From DRYM01 sp964526225 (lineage in GTDB: Archaea; Thermoproteota; Thermoprotei_A; EX4484-217-1): a stretch of DNA of 59,134 nt. The notes below the pieces were generated by a model. That model was given only the letters and a program-made list of their open reading frames with translations. It was not told where the DNA came from and searched no databases. The position numbers and the translations under genes were made by a program. The stretch is from contig CAZGLL010000008.1 of assembly GCA_964526225.1 (NCBI GenBank), positions 1-59,134 on the forward strand, given 5' to 3'. Shown here in pieces: positions 8,410-17,448 of the stretch. Numbering within the stretch: position 1 is the stretch's first letter; every line of letters starts with the position of its first letter.

Positions 8410-9321
8410 TTAGAATAAAATTATTGTTAAAAAATCATATGCAATAGCTGTTTTTTCAAAGAATCTTTTAGCCTCATTTAGTAGGGTTTCCGGATTTTTA
8501 TATCGGGCACTTATGTGGGTCAATATTAATAAGTCAACATTTGCTTCAGCGGCAATTCTAGCCGCGTCAGAAGCTGTTGAATGGCCTTGTTCATGTGCTT
8601 CTCTAGACAAACTACTGTCAAACGTACCGTCATGTATAAGTACAGTAGCATTCTTCGAGGCTTCAACTGTGTTTTTTATAGGTTTCGTATCACCAGTATA
8701 TACAACTTTGATTTTGTAATGTTCAGGTTTAACAACATCTCTCCATTTAATAACTCTTCCATTCTCCAACACTACATCCTTGCCCTCTTGTAACATTTTC
8801 CATAATGGGCCTTGCGGAACCCCTAACTCTACTAGCTTTTTCACATCTAATTTCCCAAGCCTTCTTTTTTCCTCAAAAACGTAACCATACGCCTCTATGC
8901 CTCCATGATCCACCTTAAACGCCTTAACAACATAGTCTTCTTCATCAACTATTGTTCCTTCATTAATGCTTCTGAAAACTATTCGATACTGGGGGTCATG
9001 ACCTATTGTTTCTATTGTTTCTTTAAGGAAGTTCCAAACAGACTTCGGACCATATATTTCTAGGTCCTTTGTTCTACCATACATTGACATAGTATGTATC
9101 AGCCCTAAAAGACCTATGACGTGATCTCCATGATTATGTGTTATAAAAACCTTGTTCACCCTTAAAATACTTAAGCCAGCCTTAAGCATTTGCCTTTGAA
9201 CACCTTCTCCAGCATCGAAAAGAAGTATTTCTCCCTTCCAAACATAAGCTATTGCTGGAAGAGATCTTTCAAGAGTCGGTACGGCAGCTGATGTACCTAA
9301 AAACACTATTTTCAAATTCAT
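8410..9321 (-). CDS. rnz: Ribonuclease Z (tRNA 3' endonuclease)
   Basis: A 303-residue metallo-beta-lactamase nuclease that cuts the 3' trailer from tRNA precursors. The zinc motif THNHGDH is at 61-67, the first strand has GTSAAVPT, and later ligands lie in DHGG (~158), the TGDT segment and LTHISARY near the C terminus. Length and motif order match the short form of RNase Z. Start ATG 9321 is 3 bases downstream of the preceding gene's stop, making a two-gene operon with the THUMP methyltransferase, both acting on tRNA. Confidence 0.94.
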   Translation of the reverse strand: MNLKIVFLGTSAAVPTLERSLPAIAYVWKGEILLFDAGEGVQRQMLKAGLSILRVNKVFITHNHGDHVIGLLGLIHTMSMYGRTKDLEIYGPKSVWNFLKETIETIGHDPQYRIVFRSINEGTIVDEEDYVVKAFKVDHGGIEAYGYVFEEKRRLGKLDVKKLVELGVPQGPLWKMLQEGKDVVLENGRVIKWRDVVKPEHYKIKVVYTGDTKPIKNTVEASKNATVLIHDGTFDSSLSREAHEQGHSTASDAARIAAEANVDLLILTHISARYKNPETLLNEAKRFFEKTAIAYDFLTIILF

Positions 9322-9324
9322 AGA

Positions 9325-10371
9325 TTATCTCCTCAGCGCAACAACTATTATTCTAGTTAGGCTTTTATGAACCCTCATGGGATATGTCTCTACAATTTTA
9401 AATCCAGAATGGGGAAGGGTTTCATACGGATCAAGAGCGTGAGGTATTGCGTAAACAACATATCTGTTTTTCTTTAAAACATTATATGCCTCTTCGAGAA
9501 AACCTCTAACAATATCCCTAACCGACCTACCCAACGTTGTTGTCGATCTACCATAGGGCGGATCTGTTGCTATAGCATCGGCTCTTATCCAAGGCATTTT
9601 CGTAGCATCTGCTTGAACAACACCCTCATAGGGAAAACCATAATAATTAAGATTTATTTTAGCTCCCTTAATTAAGTCCCAACGAAGCTCAGAACAAACA
9701 CACCGTAAGCCGAGAAGACATGCTTCAACAGCAAATCCTCCAACACCACAGAATGGGTCTAAAAATAAATCGCCCCTCTTAGGTCTTGAAAGATTAACGA
9801 AAAGTCTGGAGAGCTTAGGGCTTAAAACTCCTGGATGAAAGAAAGGCCTTGATCTGGGCCTTCTTTTACTAAACTGTGCTGTATCTAGTTCCGCAATTTT
9901 CAATCCAATAATAGCCACGTTTTCCGTCAAAATAACTCTAACAACGTAATTGGGTTTTTCTAAATTAACTTTAGCATTAGGGTTTTGCTTAAGTATTTCA
10001 GCTCCAACAGCTTTTTCAACAAGAAAGCTTTTGAGTTTATCCGCAAAATACTCCTTAATCCTTTTAGCTCTAACAGCAAATGTTTTTCCACTTAAGAAAT
10101 CCCAGTTTAAACCATTTCTAACGTAGTTTAAAATATCTTCTAAATTTTCAGCATATGTGAAGCCAAGTAGTATTCCTGCTTCACGCACCATAGAAGCTCT
10201 AGAAACTATTTTTTCTAAAACTTTTTCTCCTAGTTCAGTTATGGATACTATTTCAACTTGGTCATACGATTTCGCTGGTTCGTGAGCTATATTTTCGGCT
10301 TCCATTATAGCGTAGAGTTCGGCTCTAGGAAGACCTCTATGCTCACCAGATAGCAGAAAATATGCTTTCAT
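9325..10371 (-). CDS. THUMP-domain tRNA (guanine-10 N2)-methyltransferase-like
   Basis: A 348-residue protein with an N-terminal THUMP-type RNA-binding region (about 1-160) and a C-terminal Rossmann methyltransferase. SAM motif I is DPFCGVGGF at 205-213 and the amino-group-methylating motif IV is DPPYG at 270-274, the signature of N2-guanine methyltransferases. This fits the archaeal Trm-G10 family making m2G/m2,2G at tRNA position 10. RNase Z starts 3 bases after its stop. Assignment to G10 rather than G6 specificity rests on overall resemblance. Confidence 0.88.
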   Translation of the reverse strand: MKAYFLLSGEHRGLPRAELYAIMEAENIAHEPAKSYDQVEIVSITELGEKVLEKIVSRASMVREAGILLGFTYAENLEDILNYVRNGLNWDFLSGKTFAVRAKRIKEYFADKLKSFLVEKAVGAEILKQNPNAKVNLEKPNYVVRVILTENVAIIGLKIAELDTAQFSKRRPRSRPFFHPGVLSPKLSRLFVNLSRPKRGDLFLDPFCGVGGFAVEACLLGLRCVCSELRWDLIKGAKINLNYYGFPYEGVVQADATKMPWIRADAIATDPPYGRSTTTLGRSVRDIVRGFLEEAYNVLKKNRYVVYAIPHALDPYETLPHSGFKIVETYPMRVHKSLTRIIVVALRR

Positions 10372-10386
10372 ACAATTTCTCTCCGC

Positions 10387-11274
10387 TTAGAGTAACTCCT
10401 TAAGTAACTTGGCTATAACCGGGGCTACCGAGACTTTAGAATATTCTGACGGAATAGTATCTGTTGCTACAAGATAGCTTACACCTGCTTTTCTAAGTTT
10501 TTCCCTAGCGTTACCTATAAGTAATGGGTGAGTGCAACCAACAATAACTCTCCTAGCTCCCTGCTTCAATATGGACGTTGCTACTAAAGCTATCGTTCCC
10601 CCAGTACTTATGATGTCATCAACTATTATTACATCTCTATCATTAACCGAAATTTCCTTAGGCTTAACCCTAATTTCCCCTGTTACTCTATCTCTTTCTT
10701 TCTCAAGATAGTCATACTCCGTATTTAGAACCTTAGCTACTCTAGAGGCATGAATTATTGCTCCCTTATCAGGCGACAATACTAGAGGATTTTTAAGATT
10801 AGGGAATTTTTCTCTAATGTGTTTAGCTATTTCCTCCATTGCCGTAACATTATATGCTCTTTCTCCAAAATGTTTTAAGCTGTATTCCTTATGTATGTCA
10901 ACTGTTATGAAAGCGTATGTGCCGAGGTTTTTCAGAGTCTTTAGTATTGTTCTTACACTAACAGCTTCACCTTCAAGAAACATTCTATCCTGTCTAGAGT
11001 ATGCTAAGTAAGGTACAACTGCAATAACTCTTTCAGCACCTAAATCCAGAGCCGCATCAATCATAAGTAATAGTTCGAGAAAGTGCTTATCCTGAGGGGC
11101 ATAAAGAGATTGAACAATAACTACATCCTCGTCTTTCACTGGCACAGGATACCTTACATAGGATTCTCCGTCAGGGAAGACTTTATGAACAATCTTTACC
11201 TGCCTATATTGGGTTATTTCAGCTAACTTCTTGTCAACACCGTTTGCTGCTGGCCCACCAACTATTAGAACCAT
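10387..11274 (-). CDS. prs: Ribose-phosphate pyrophosphokinase (PRPP synthetase)
   Basis: Converts ribose 5-phosphate and ATP to PRPP for nucleotide, histidine and tryptophan synthesis. At 295 residues it is a typical archaeal class. Visible motifs: FPDGESYVRYP at 33-43, the ATP-contact segment YSRQDR at 92-97, DIH at 126-128, and the PRPP loop IVDDIISTGGTI at 217-228. It lies 15 bases upstream of the THUMP methyltransferase on the same strand, and its start faces the radical SAM gene, so prs probably heads the prs-trmG10-rnz transcript. Confidence 0.96.
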   Translation of the reverse strand: MVLIVGGPAANGVDKKLAEITQYRQVKIVHKVFPDGESYVRYPVPVKDEDVVIVQSLYAPQDKHFLELLLMIDAALDLGAERVIAVVPYLAYSRQDRMFLEGEAVSVRTILKTLKNLGTYAFITVDIHKEYSLKHFGERAYNVTAMEEIAKHIREKFPNLKNPLVLSPDKGAIIHASRVAKVLNTEYDYLEKERDRVTGEIRVKPKEISVNDRDVIIVDDIISTGGTIALVATSILKQGARRVIVGCTHPLLIGNAREKLRKAGVSYLVATDTIPSEYSKVSVAPVIAKLLKELL

Positions 11275-11359
11275 AGGATATCACCGAGATTAGTTATTTA
11301 TGATTTCAAAATATAAATATTGAAGAACATAACACTAAAGAAGAGAGGAGCGTAGAGTA

Positions 11360-12430
11360 ATGTTCCATGTTAAGTTTAAGACTACAAGAGAAGCTGTTCT
11401 TTGGAAACCCTTGGAAGAAGGTAAAGTCGTATGTAACTTATGCTATAGAAGATGCGTTATCCCTAAGGGAATGCTTGGAGTATGCTACGTACGCAAAAAC
11501 ATCGATGGAAAACTTTACACTTTAGTTTACGGTAAGCTCACTTCAATAAACATTGATCCTATAGAGAAGAAGCCCCTATTCCACTTCAACCCTGGTTCAG
11601 AAGTACTCTCAATAAGTACTGTTGGATGCGATTTTAAATGTAAATTCTGCTGTAATTGGGTTATAAGCCAGGAGAAAGAAATAGTTGGTAAATCAACGTC
11701 TCCCGAAGAACTGATAAGTTATGCGTTAACCTATAACGCTGATGGAATAAGCTATACTTATAATGAACCGACAGTATTTATAGAATATGCTCATGACGTA
11801 GCTAAGCTAGCTAAAAAACATGGACTATTCAATACTTTCGTAACAAACGGGTACATGACTCTTGAAGCAGTAGATTACATAGCACCTTATCTTGACGCTG
11901 CAACTGTTGACTTTAAAGCATCAGGTGATCCAAGATTTCACAGAAAATTCATGGCTGTTGGCGATATAAGCCCGGTTTTTGATACGCTTAGGGAAATGAA
12001 GAAGAAGGGGATATTCATTGAAATTACAGATTTAATAGTGCCTAATGTAGGTGATGATTTAGGTTATGTTAGAAAACTTGCGAAGTGGATTGTCGAATAC
12101 CTTGGGCCCGAAACTCCCTTCCATCTAATAAGGTTTTTCCCATCATATCTAATGACAGATTATCCTCCAACACCTATCGAAACACTGGAGAAAGCAGCCA
12201 AAGTAGCTATGGAAGAGGGATTACACTATGTTTACATAGGTAATGCTCCAGGACACCCTCTCGAACACACTTATTGTCCGAAATGTGGAAGACCAGTTAT
12301 TAAGAGGATGGGTTTTGAAATTCTCGAATGGAACTTAACAGAGGATAACAGATGTAAGTTCTGCGGAGCTAAAATAAACATTAAAGGGAAATTTAAAGGG
12401 AAAGCTAGGAAGTGGTTGTCAATAGTTTAG
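11360..12430 (+). CDS. Radical SAM protein of the AmmeMemoRadiSam (AmrS/COG1180) family
   Basis: A 356-residue radical SAM enzyme related to pyruvate formate-lyase activases. The cluster-binding CxxxCxxC is C90, C94, C97 (GCDFKCKFC). An N-terminal cysteine set (C25, C28, C32, C42) and a C-terminal zinc-ribbon-like pair of CxxC motifs (CPKCG about 310 and CKFCG about 340) are typical of this archaeal subfamily. Relatives are usually encoded near MEMO1 and AMMECR1 homologues, which are not seen here. The reaction is unknown. An AGAGGAG site precedes the ATG. Confidence 0.87.
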   Translation: MFHVKFKTTREAVLWKPLEEGKVVCNLCYRRCVIPKGMLGVCYVRKNIDGKLYTLVYGKLTSINIDPIEKKPLFHFNPGSEVLSISTVGCDFKCKFCCNWVISQEKEIVGKSTSPEELISYALTYNADGISYTYNEPTVFIEYAHDVAKLAKKHGLFNTFVTNGYMTLEAVDYIAPYLDAATVDFKASGDPRFHRKFMAVGDISPVFDTLREMKKKGIFIEITDLIVPNVGDDLGYVRKLAKWIVEYLGPETPFHLIRFFPSYLMTDYPPTPIETLEKAAKVAMEEGLHYVYIGNAPGHPLEHTYCPKCGRPVIKRMGFEILEWNLTEDNRCKFCGAKINIKGKFKGKARKWLSIV

Positions 12431-12451
12431 TATGCCAGTAGGTGCTTACCG

Positions 12452-13240
12452 ATGTACTTCATAGTTGTTTTAGGTACTGCAGGTTCGGGAAAATCACTAC
12501 TAACCTATGCTTTATCGGAATGGCTTGAGGATCAGCAATTAAGTGTGTTAAGAGTAAACCTCGACCCAGCTGCTGAATGGATACCTTACACGCCAGATGT
12601 TGATGTTAGAAGCTTTGTTAACGTTAGAAAAGTTATGGTCGAAAACAAATTAGGACCTAATGCCGCACTTATTGCCTCAGTAGATATGTTGGTAAGCTAT
12701 ATTGAAGATATTAGAAAACTTATCTACGAGGAAAAAGCAAACTACGTCATAATCGATACTCCAGGACAGCTTGAACTCTTCGCATTCAGAAGCTCAGGTC
12801 CACTAATACTATCAACATTGATAGGGGATAGTAAAGCTGTTTCCCTTTACCTTATAGACTCGTTTTTCACACTACAACCTTCATCCTTCGTTTCAGCATT
12901 ATTGCTTTCAGCATCAGTTATGTTAAGATTTAATAAGCCTCAGATAAATGTGCTTTCTAAAGCCGATCTCCTCACGGAATCTGAACTTAAAATCGTTTAT
13001 AACTGGTTCGAGGACCCATATTACCTAATTTCGAAAATCATGGAGGAACCCGTAAACCCTGTTATTAAGGACTTAGCTGAAAGACTAGCCACCGTACTCA
13101 TAGAATCCCAGCTAATAATGGAACCTATAGCTGTGTCTTCAAAAACAAACATGGGTCTTGACACATTATACGCTGAAATACAAAGGGTGCTCGCTGGTGG
13201 AGAAGACTTCCTAACTGAGGAGCCATCAGGTAGACTTTAA
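12452..13240 (+). CDS. GPN-loop GTPase
   Basis: A 262-residue homodimeric-type GTPase. P-loop GTAGSGKS is at 8-15, LDPAAEWIPY follows, the diagnostic Gly-Pro-Asn insertion is KLGPN with GPN at 68-70, the G3 motif is DTPGQLE, and a guanine-base motif SKADL is near 169-173. Eukaryotic GPN proteins assist RNA polymerase assembly; the archaeal role is unresolved. It lies 21 bases downstream of the radical SAM gene on the same strand. Family assignment is firm. Confidence 0.95.
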   Translation: MYFIVVLGTAGSGKSLLTYALSEWLEDQQLSVLRVNLDPAAEWIPYTPDVDVRSFVNVRKVMVENKLGPNAALIASVDMLVSYIEDIRKLIYEEKANYVIIDTPGQLELFAFRSSGPLILSTLIGDSKAVSLYLIDSFFTLQPSSFVSALLLSASVMLRFNKPQINVLSKADLLTESELKIVYNWFEDPYYLISKIMEEPVNPVIKDLAERLATVLIESQLIMEPIAVSSKTNMGLDTLYAEIQRVLAGGEDFLTEEPSGRL

Positions 13241-13269
13241 TTAACTTTACCATCTTAAATAAGGGAACG

Positions 13270-13313
13270 TAATTTAAAAATATCTTAACCGTAACAAACA
13301 TTCTAAGCGGAGG
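13270..13313 (+). promoter_or_regulatory. Candidate TATA element and strong ribosome binding site
   Basis: TTTAAAAATATC (13273-13284) resembles an archaeal TATA box and is followed about 24 bases later by GCGGAGG (13307-13313), a perfect anti-16S match. Together they imply a transcript start near 13300 and initiation soon after, supporting the small reading frame below. The same GCGGAGG motif is used for S30e in this window. Confidence 0.45.
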
Positions 13314-13325
13314 CTACTAAAATCG

Positions 13326-13412
13326 TTGAGAACCGATGAGACATTAAAAATACTTATTAAGGCCAAGGATAAAGGAGCAAAAGTAATTGATGTTAACGTA
13401 ATCCGTGAATAA
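13326..13412 (+). CDS. Possible 28-residue small protein or leader peptide
   Basis: Downstream of the GCGGAGG site a TTG-initiated frame encodes 28 residues ending ...VIDVNVIRE before a TAA, nine bases ahead of the coiled-coil gene. The spacing from the ribosome site (12 bases) is long but comparable to S30e (14). Composition is that of a normal soluble peptide (lysine, isoleucine, aspartate rich). It may be a small protein, a translational-coupling leader, or chance. Conservation in relatives would decide. Confidence 0.3.
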   Translation: MRTDETLKILIKAKDKGAKVIDVNVIRE

Positions 13413-13421
13413 TCATGGTGA

Positions 13422-14327
13422 ATGGCGGCTATGAATGAAAATGCAGTATTAGACGAAATAGAAAGGGAAATTAAAGAAACACTTGAGGAAATAGAGAAAT
13501 ATAAAAACAAAATTAAGTCAATAAAAGCTGAAAGAATAGCCTTAAGAGAGAAATTAGGGGAGACAATAGAGCTTAGAAGGAAACTCATAGGGAAACATAA
13601 GGAGATAGTAGAGAAAATTAAGAGTTTAAAAGAGGAAAAAAGAAAACTTGTTGAAGAATTAAGGAAACATAGAGAGAAGAAAAGAGAGGCCTACGAAGAA
13701 CTTAGAGCTACACTAAATAAGCTAAGTAAGATTAAGCAAGAATTCAAAGAATATTCTAGGAAATTAAAAATACCTATTTCAGAGATTAGAAAGAGAATTC
13801 AAATGCTTGAATGGAAGCAGCAAACATCGGTTTTATCCCTTGAACAGGAGAAAGAGATAATAGAGGAGATAGTTAGACTCGAGAAAATACTTAATGAAGC
13901 AGAAAAGGCAAGAGAACTAAGAAATACTCTATTAGAGCTTAGAGCTGAATTGGTTAAGGAGAAATTAGAGATAAACACTGCAAGGGAGAAAATCCGTAAT
14001 CTCTCTGAAAGAATAGGTAAACTCAAGAACGAAATAGACAAGTTATCAAAGAAGGCAACAGAAATAGGAAACAACATTAAAGAGCTTAGCGATGAAATAG
14101 GGAGAATTAAGGAGAGAATTCTCGAATTAAATAATGAATTAGTTAATGGAACCTCTAAACTGAGCGAACTTCGAGAGAAACTAAATAAATTAAACGTAGA
14201 GAAGCGAAGAAAGGAATCAGAGCTTATGCTTTTGAAGAAAAGAGAGGAACTTATAAAGAAAACGAAGGGTAAAAGAAGACTAAGTCTTGAGGAAATGAAG
14301 ATACTTTACGGCGAAGTTGAGGAGTAA
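13422..14327 (+). CDS. Long coiled-coil protein (COG1340-like)
   Basis: A 301-residue protein that is almost entirely charged heptad repeats (E, K, R, L, I), predicting a long coiled coil with a short break near residues 118-135 (IPISEIRKRI, QQTSVLS). It fits the archaeal coiled-coil family COG1340, whose function is unknown. A second ATG at 13431 is better placed relative to GGTGA (13417-13421) and may be the true start. It ends about 100 bases before the DUF373 gene. Confidence 0.82.
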   Translation: MAAMNENAVLDEIEREIKETLEEIEKYKNKIKSIKAERIALREKLGETIELRRKLIGKHKEIVEKIKSLKEEKRKLVEELRKHREKKREAYEELRATLNKLSKIKQEFKEYSRKLKIPISEIRKRIQMLEWKQQTSVLSLEQEKEIIEEIVRLEKILNEAEKARELRNTLLELRAELVKEKLEINTAREKIRNLSERIGKLKNEIDKLSKKATEIGNNIKELSDEIGRIKERILELNNELVNGTSKLSELREKLNKLNVEKRRKESELMLLKKREELIKKTKGKRRLSLEEMKILYGEVEE

Positions 14328-14429
14328 TTTCTCTTTAAATAAAAATATTAGTCTTTCTTACAAAATATTCTTAGCCTACAAACTATACATTATTAACTGG
14401 ATATTATTGAAATAGTTAAGGAATAGATA

Positions 14430-15602
14430 GTGATGAGAAAAAATAGTAGAGTAACACGTAGAAAAATAGTTGTACTATGCGTTGATAAAGATGCAGACAT
14501 TTGGGTAGTTAATAGAAGCACTCCAGTAATAGGTTTCAATAACGTATTGAAGCTTGCAGTAGATTTTGCACTACTAAGACCTGAAGACTCAGACTCAAAT
14601 GCGTTATTTTCAGCATTAAATATTTATCAAAAACTTAAAAGAGAAGGTTACGATGTTGAAATAGCTGTCGTAGCTGGCGATCCTGTAGATGATTTAAAAG
14701 CAGGTTTAAGAATAAAGCAAGAAGTTCAAAAGGTTAAGGAAATCACGGAAGCCGATGCGGCAATAATGGTTAGTGATGGTAGAGATGATGAGGTAATTGT
14801 TCCAGTAATTTACTCAATCTTACCTATAGAATCAATAAAGAGAGTCGTTGTTGAACAAGCTAGAGGTGTTGAGGAAACATACATTCTCATAGGTAGATAT
14901 CTTAGGAAAATATTTGAAGAACCAAGGTTTTCAAAAATATTTCTCGGAGTACCAGGAATAATAATTCTCTTATCCTCATTTCTAACAGCTTTTGGCTTAC
15001 TAGATAAAGTTACTTTAGTGGCATTAGGCATAATAGGTTTAACCATGATATTTAGGGGGTTCTCGCTTGATAGAAAATTTGAAGAATGGTGGGAATCTTC
15101 ACCGGTAATATTTGCTTCAGCTGTAATATCGTTATTATCGGTAATTTTGGGTGTAGTATATACGTCAATTTCGCTTGAAGGATATGAGGGAGTAAGCGCT
15201 ATTGGTAAAGGAGTATATGTTATGACTCCATTTATAATGTTTTCAGTTATCTCGCTTCTAGGAGGTAAAGCTATTGTTAAGATAATAAGGAGAGACGTTA
15301 AGATATGGCATGAAGCAGTAGGTTTTGTTTTCATAGTTTTCCTATATCAGATTCTTAATATTGTTTCAAACATAATAATGGAAGCAGCAAAGTATCCCGA
15401 ATTAGATGTGACAAGTATTATTTTAAAATCAAACTTGTTTATATGGTTAGGTTTAGCAGTAGGTGTTACAGGAGTTCTCACAGGAATCTTTACACTTATT
15501 GAAAGAAGTGTTAGAGAAGACATTTTAAGAAGAAAAGCTCTCCTCAACCTGCAACTTAGAGCCAAATTAAAGAGGCTTAAAGCTAAGGTTAAGAAAACTT
15601 AA
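14430..15602 (+). CDS. DUF373 membrane protein
   Basis: A 390-residue archaeal protein with a soluble N-terminal domain (about 1-165, opening KIVVLCVDKDADI, with an SDGRDDE segment near 115-121) followed by six hydrophobic segments at about 170-190, 194-210, 225-247, 262-279, 295-316 and 336-357, and a basic tail. This is the DUF373 (COG2237) layout; the function is unknown. Start is GTG 14430 or the adjoining ATG 14433. Its stop overlaps the convergent cis-prenyltransferase stop by four bases. Confidence 0.88.
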   Translation: MMRKNSRVTRRKIVVLCVDKDADIWVVNRSTPVIGFNNVLKLAVDFALLRPEDSDSNALFSALNIYQKLKREGYDVEIAVVAGDPVDDLKAGLRIKQEVQKVKEITEADAAIMVSDGRDDEVIVPVIYSILPIESIKRVVVEQARGVEETYILIGRYLRKIFEEPRFSKIFLGVPGIIILLSSFLTAFGLLDKVTLVALGIIGLTMIFRGFSLDRKFEEWWESSPVIFASAVISLLSVILGVVYTSISLEGYEGVSAIGKGVYVMTPFIMFSVISLLGGKAIVKIIRRDVKIWHEAVGFVFIVFLYQILNIVSNIIMEAAKYPELDVTSIILKSNLFIWLGLAVGVTGVLTGIFTLIERSVREDILRRKALLNLQLRAKLKRLKAKVKKT

Positions 15603-16426
15603 CTTCCAAATCTTCTCTCTCTTCTCTGATAAGACCTTATTGCTCTCCAAAAATCTATTTTACGGAAGGATGGCCAATGAACATCACAGAAGTAAAGCTC
15701 AGAATAAGCTGATTGCCATAGAAGAAATCCGCTTAATCGTTCCTCACCTGAAGTTCTTATTATTAAATCGGGTTCAGGTTTAGGTAGATCTCCAGTATAT
15801 AGTAGTTTTGAAAGAATATTCTCGTCTATGTCGCTAGGTTTAATCTCCCCCTTCAAGACTTTATTTACGAGCTTTCTAACAGCATCAACTATTTCTTCTC
15901 TTCCACCATATCCTACTGCTATATAGAGGAAGTACTCGTTGAATCCTTTCGTTTTCTCCTCAATATCTCTTGCTAATTTAGCTATTCTATCTGGAAGAAC
16001 TTCCTTTCTACCAATGACCTTTACACGTACTTTCCTTTTAAAAATATCCTTGGAACCCATAAGTTCCCTTAAACCTCTTTCAATTAAACTATAGAGATGT
16101 TCTATTTCCTCTCTAGGTCTTTTTCTAATGTTATCTATCGATAGAGCATAAACCGTAACTGTCTTTACGCCTAAGTCGAAACACCAGTTCAGAACTTCCT
16201 TAAGCCTCTCATAACCTAGTTCATGTCCTAAATTAGGATTGAGTCCAAGCTTTTTAGCCCACCTTCTATTACCATCAGGAATTATAGCTATATGCTCAGG
16301 TATTGGACCGTTCTTTATTTGTAGCCAAAGCCACTTCTCGTAGACCTTATATACAGGCTTAAGGAAGATCGACGCAATTTTATTGAGCTTAGCATTGTTC
16401 ATCATCGTTACCTGCTCCTCACACAA
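15599..16426 (-). CDS. uppS: cis-Prenyltransferase (undecaprenyl/polyprenyl diphosphate synthase)
   Basis: Extends a short allylic diphosphate with isopentenyl units in cis to make the polyprenyl lipid carrier for glycosylation. At 275 residues it carries the family signature HIAIIPDGNRRWAKK with catalytic D51, the TVYALSIDN segment, and the C-terminal DLIIRTSGEERLSGFL and SELYF motifs binding the isopentenyl diphosphate. The first ~38 residues form an amphipathic N-terminal extension. It is monocistronic and diverges from S8e. Confidence 0.95.
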   Translation of the reverse strand: MCEEQVTMMNNAKLNKIASIFLKPVYKVYEKWLWLQIKNGPIPEHIAIIPDGNRRWAKKLGLNPNLGHELGYERLKEVLNWCFDLGVKTVTVYALSIDNIRKRPREEIEHLYSLIERGLRELMGSKDIFKRKVRVKVIGRKEVLPDRIAKLARDIEEKTKGFNEYFLYIAVGYGGREEIVDAVRKLVNKVLKGEIKPSDIDENILSKLLYTGDLPKPEPDLIIRTSGEERLSGFLLWQSAYSELYFCDVHWPSFRKIDFWRAIRSYQRRERRFGS

Positions 16427-16487
16427 AATAACCTAAACATGTTATTGTTATTAAGTCTAGCTTAATAGTTATTCTACAACTTGCACT

Positions 16488-16500
16488 AAAAACTTATATC
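16488..16500 (+). promoter_or_regulatory. TATA box of the S8e-SRP19 operon
   Basis: AAAACTTATATC ending at 16500 matches an archaeal BRE-TATA element and lies about 54 bases before the S8e ATG, giving a short leader with a GAGGA ribosome site. Confidence 0.55.
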
Positions 16501-16553
16501 TCCCCTTTTATCGATATTTAACCCGCAACAATTAGATAAGAGGACGTTAAAGA

Positions 16554-16937
16554 ATGAGCTATTATCAAGGAAGAGACTTTAAAAAACCCACAGGCGGCAT
16601 TCGTAGACCATGGCGTAAGAAGAGAAAATACGAGCTAGGAAGTCCACCAACGGAAACTAAAGTTGCAGATAAAGATGTGAGAAAAATAGAAAGAACCTTT
16701 GGAGGAAATGTTAAAGTCAAATTAAAATATGTTCATTACGCTAATGTAACAGATCCTGAAACGCATAAAACAAGAAAAGCTAAAATATTGAGGGTTATAG
16801 AAACACCAGCAAACAGAGAATACGCTAGAAGGAACATTATAACAAAAGGGTCAATTATAGAAACAGAGATAGGTAAAGCAAAAGTAACGTCCAGACCCGG
16901 ACAAGATGGAGTAGTAAATGCAATACTACTTAAGTAA
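16554..16937 (+). CDS. rps8e: 30S ribosomal protein S8e
   Basis: A 127-residue ribosomal protein of the small subunit. The N terminus with GRDFKKPTGGIRRPWRKKRK is the S8e signature, followed by the beta-rich core and the C-terminal region with ETEIGKAKVTSRPGQDG typical of the short archaeal form. SRP19 follows after 13 bases, an arrangement common in archaea. Highly basic, as expected. Confidence 0.97.
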   Translation: MSYYQGRDFKKPTGGIRRPWRKKRKYELGSPPTETKVADKDVRKIERTFGGNVKVKLKYVHYANVTDPETHKTRKAKILRVIETPANREYARRNIITKGSIIETEIGKAKVTSRPGQDGVVNAILLK

Positions 16938-16950
16938 AGGTTTTGTCCTT

Positions 16951-17256
16951 ATGTCAAAAAAATATAAAGGTAAATACATAGTTATTTGGCCATCAAACAT
17001 CGATTCAACAAAATCTAGAAGCATGGGAAGAAAAATCCCTTTAAAGGATGCTGTAAAATCCCCTAAAAAGGAGGAGCTAATAGAGGCAGCTAAAGAATTA
17101 GGAATTTTTATAAAGTTCGATGAAGAGAAACGCTATCCTAAAAATTGGATCTATGAGAGAGGAAGACTTGTTGTTAAAAAAGTCGATAGGAAAATAGAAA
17201 TTCTTAAGAAAATAGCTAGGAAGATAAGTGAGATGAGACCTAGGAAGAAAAAGTAG
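16951..17256 (+). CDS. srp19: Signal recognition particle protein SRP19
   Basis: Binds helices 6 and 8 of SRP RNA and helps SRP54 load. Family motifs: IVIWPSNIDSTKSRSMGRKI near the start, a KxYPKNW segment (KRYPKNWIYE) in the middle, and a lysine-arginine C terminus. The start was set at ATG 16951 because S8e ends at 16937 and the upstream in-frame ATG lies inside S8e; 101 residues is the normal archaeal size. Confidence 0.95.
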   Translation: MSKKYKGKYIVIWPSNIDSTKSRSMGRKIPLKDAVKSPKKEELIEAAKELGIFIKFDEEKRYPKNWIYERGRLVVKKVDRKIEILKKIARKISEMRPRKKK

Positions 17257-17420
17257 CATTAGAAATTCCGCTATTTCCACTTGAATTTAAATATCTATTT
17301 AAATATTCATCGGTATTACCATTTATAAATTTATTCAGAGAATTAAAATAAGTATTGATGATTGTTTAGGCAAAGCCTTTAATTTAGGTATTACTTAAGT
17401 ACTACTGTTATAGTTACCCC

Positions 17421-17431
17421 TATCTATAAGG
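17421..17431 (+). promoter_or_regulatory. Candidate TATA box for gar1
   Basis: TATCTATAAGG lies so close to the gar1 start cluster (17449-17460) that transcription would begin at or very near the start codon, so the mRNA is probably leaderless. The remaining 17257-17420 is AT-rich with no gene recognised. Confidence 0.45.
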
Positions 17432-17448
17432 TAAAAATACCTAATATT

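Noticed and set aside
17340..17400. TTGATGA in the SRP19-gar1 spacer as a C box
   Set aside because: The first position is not purine and no CTGA follows within range.
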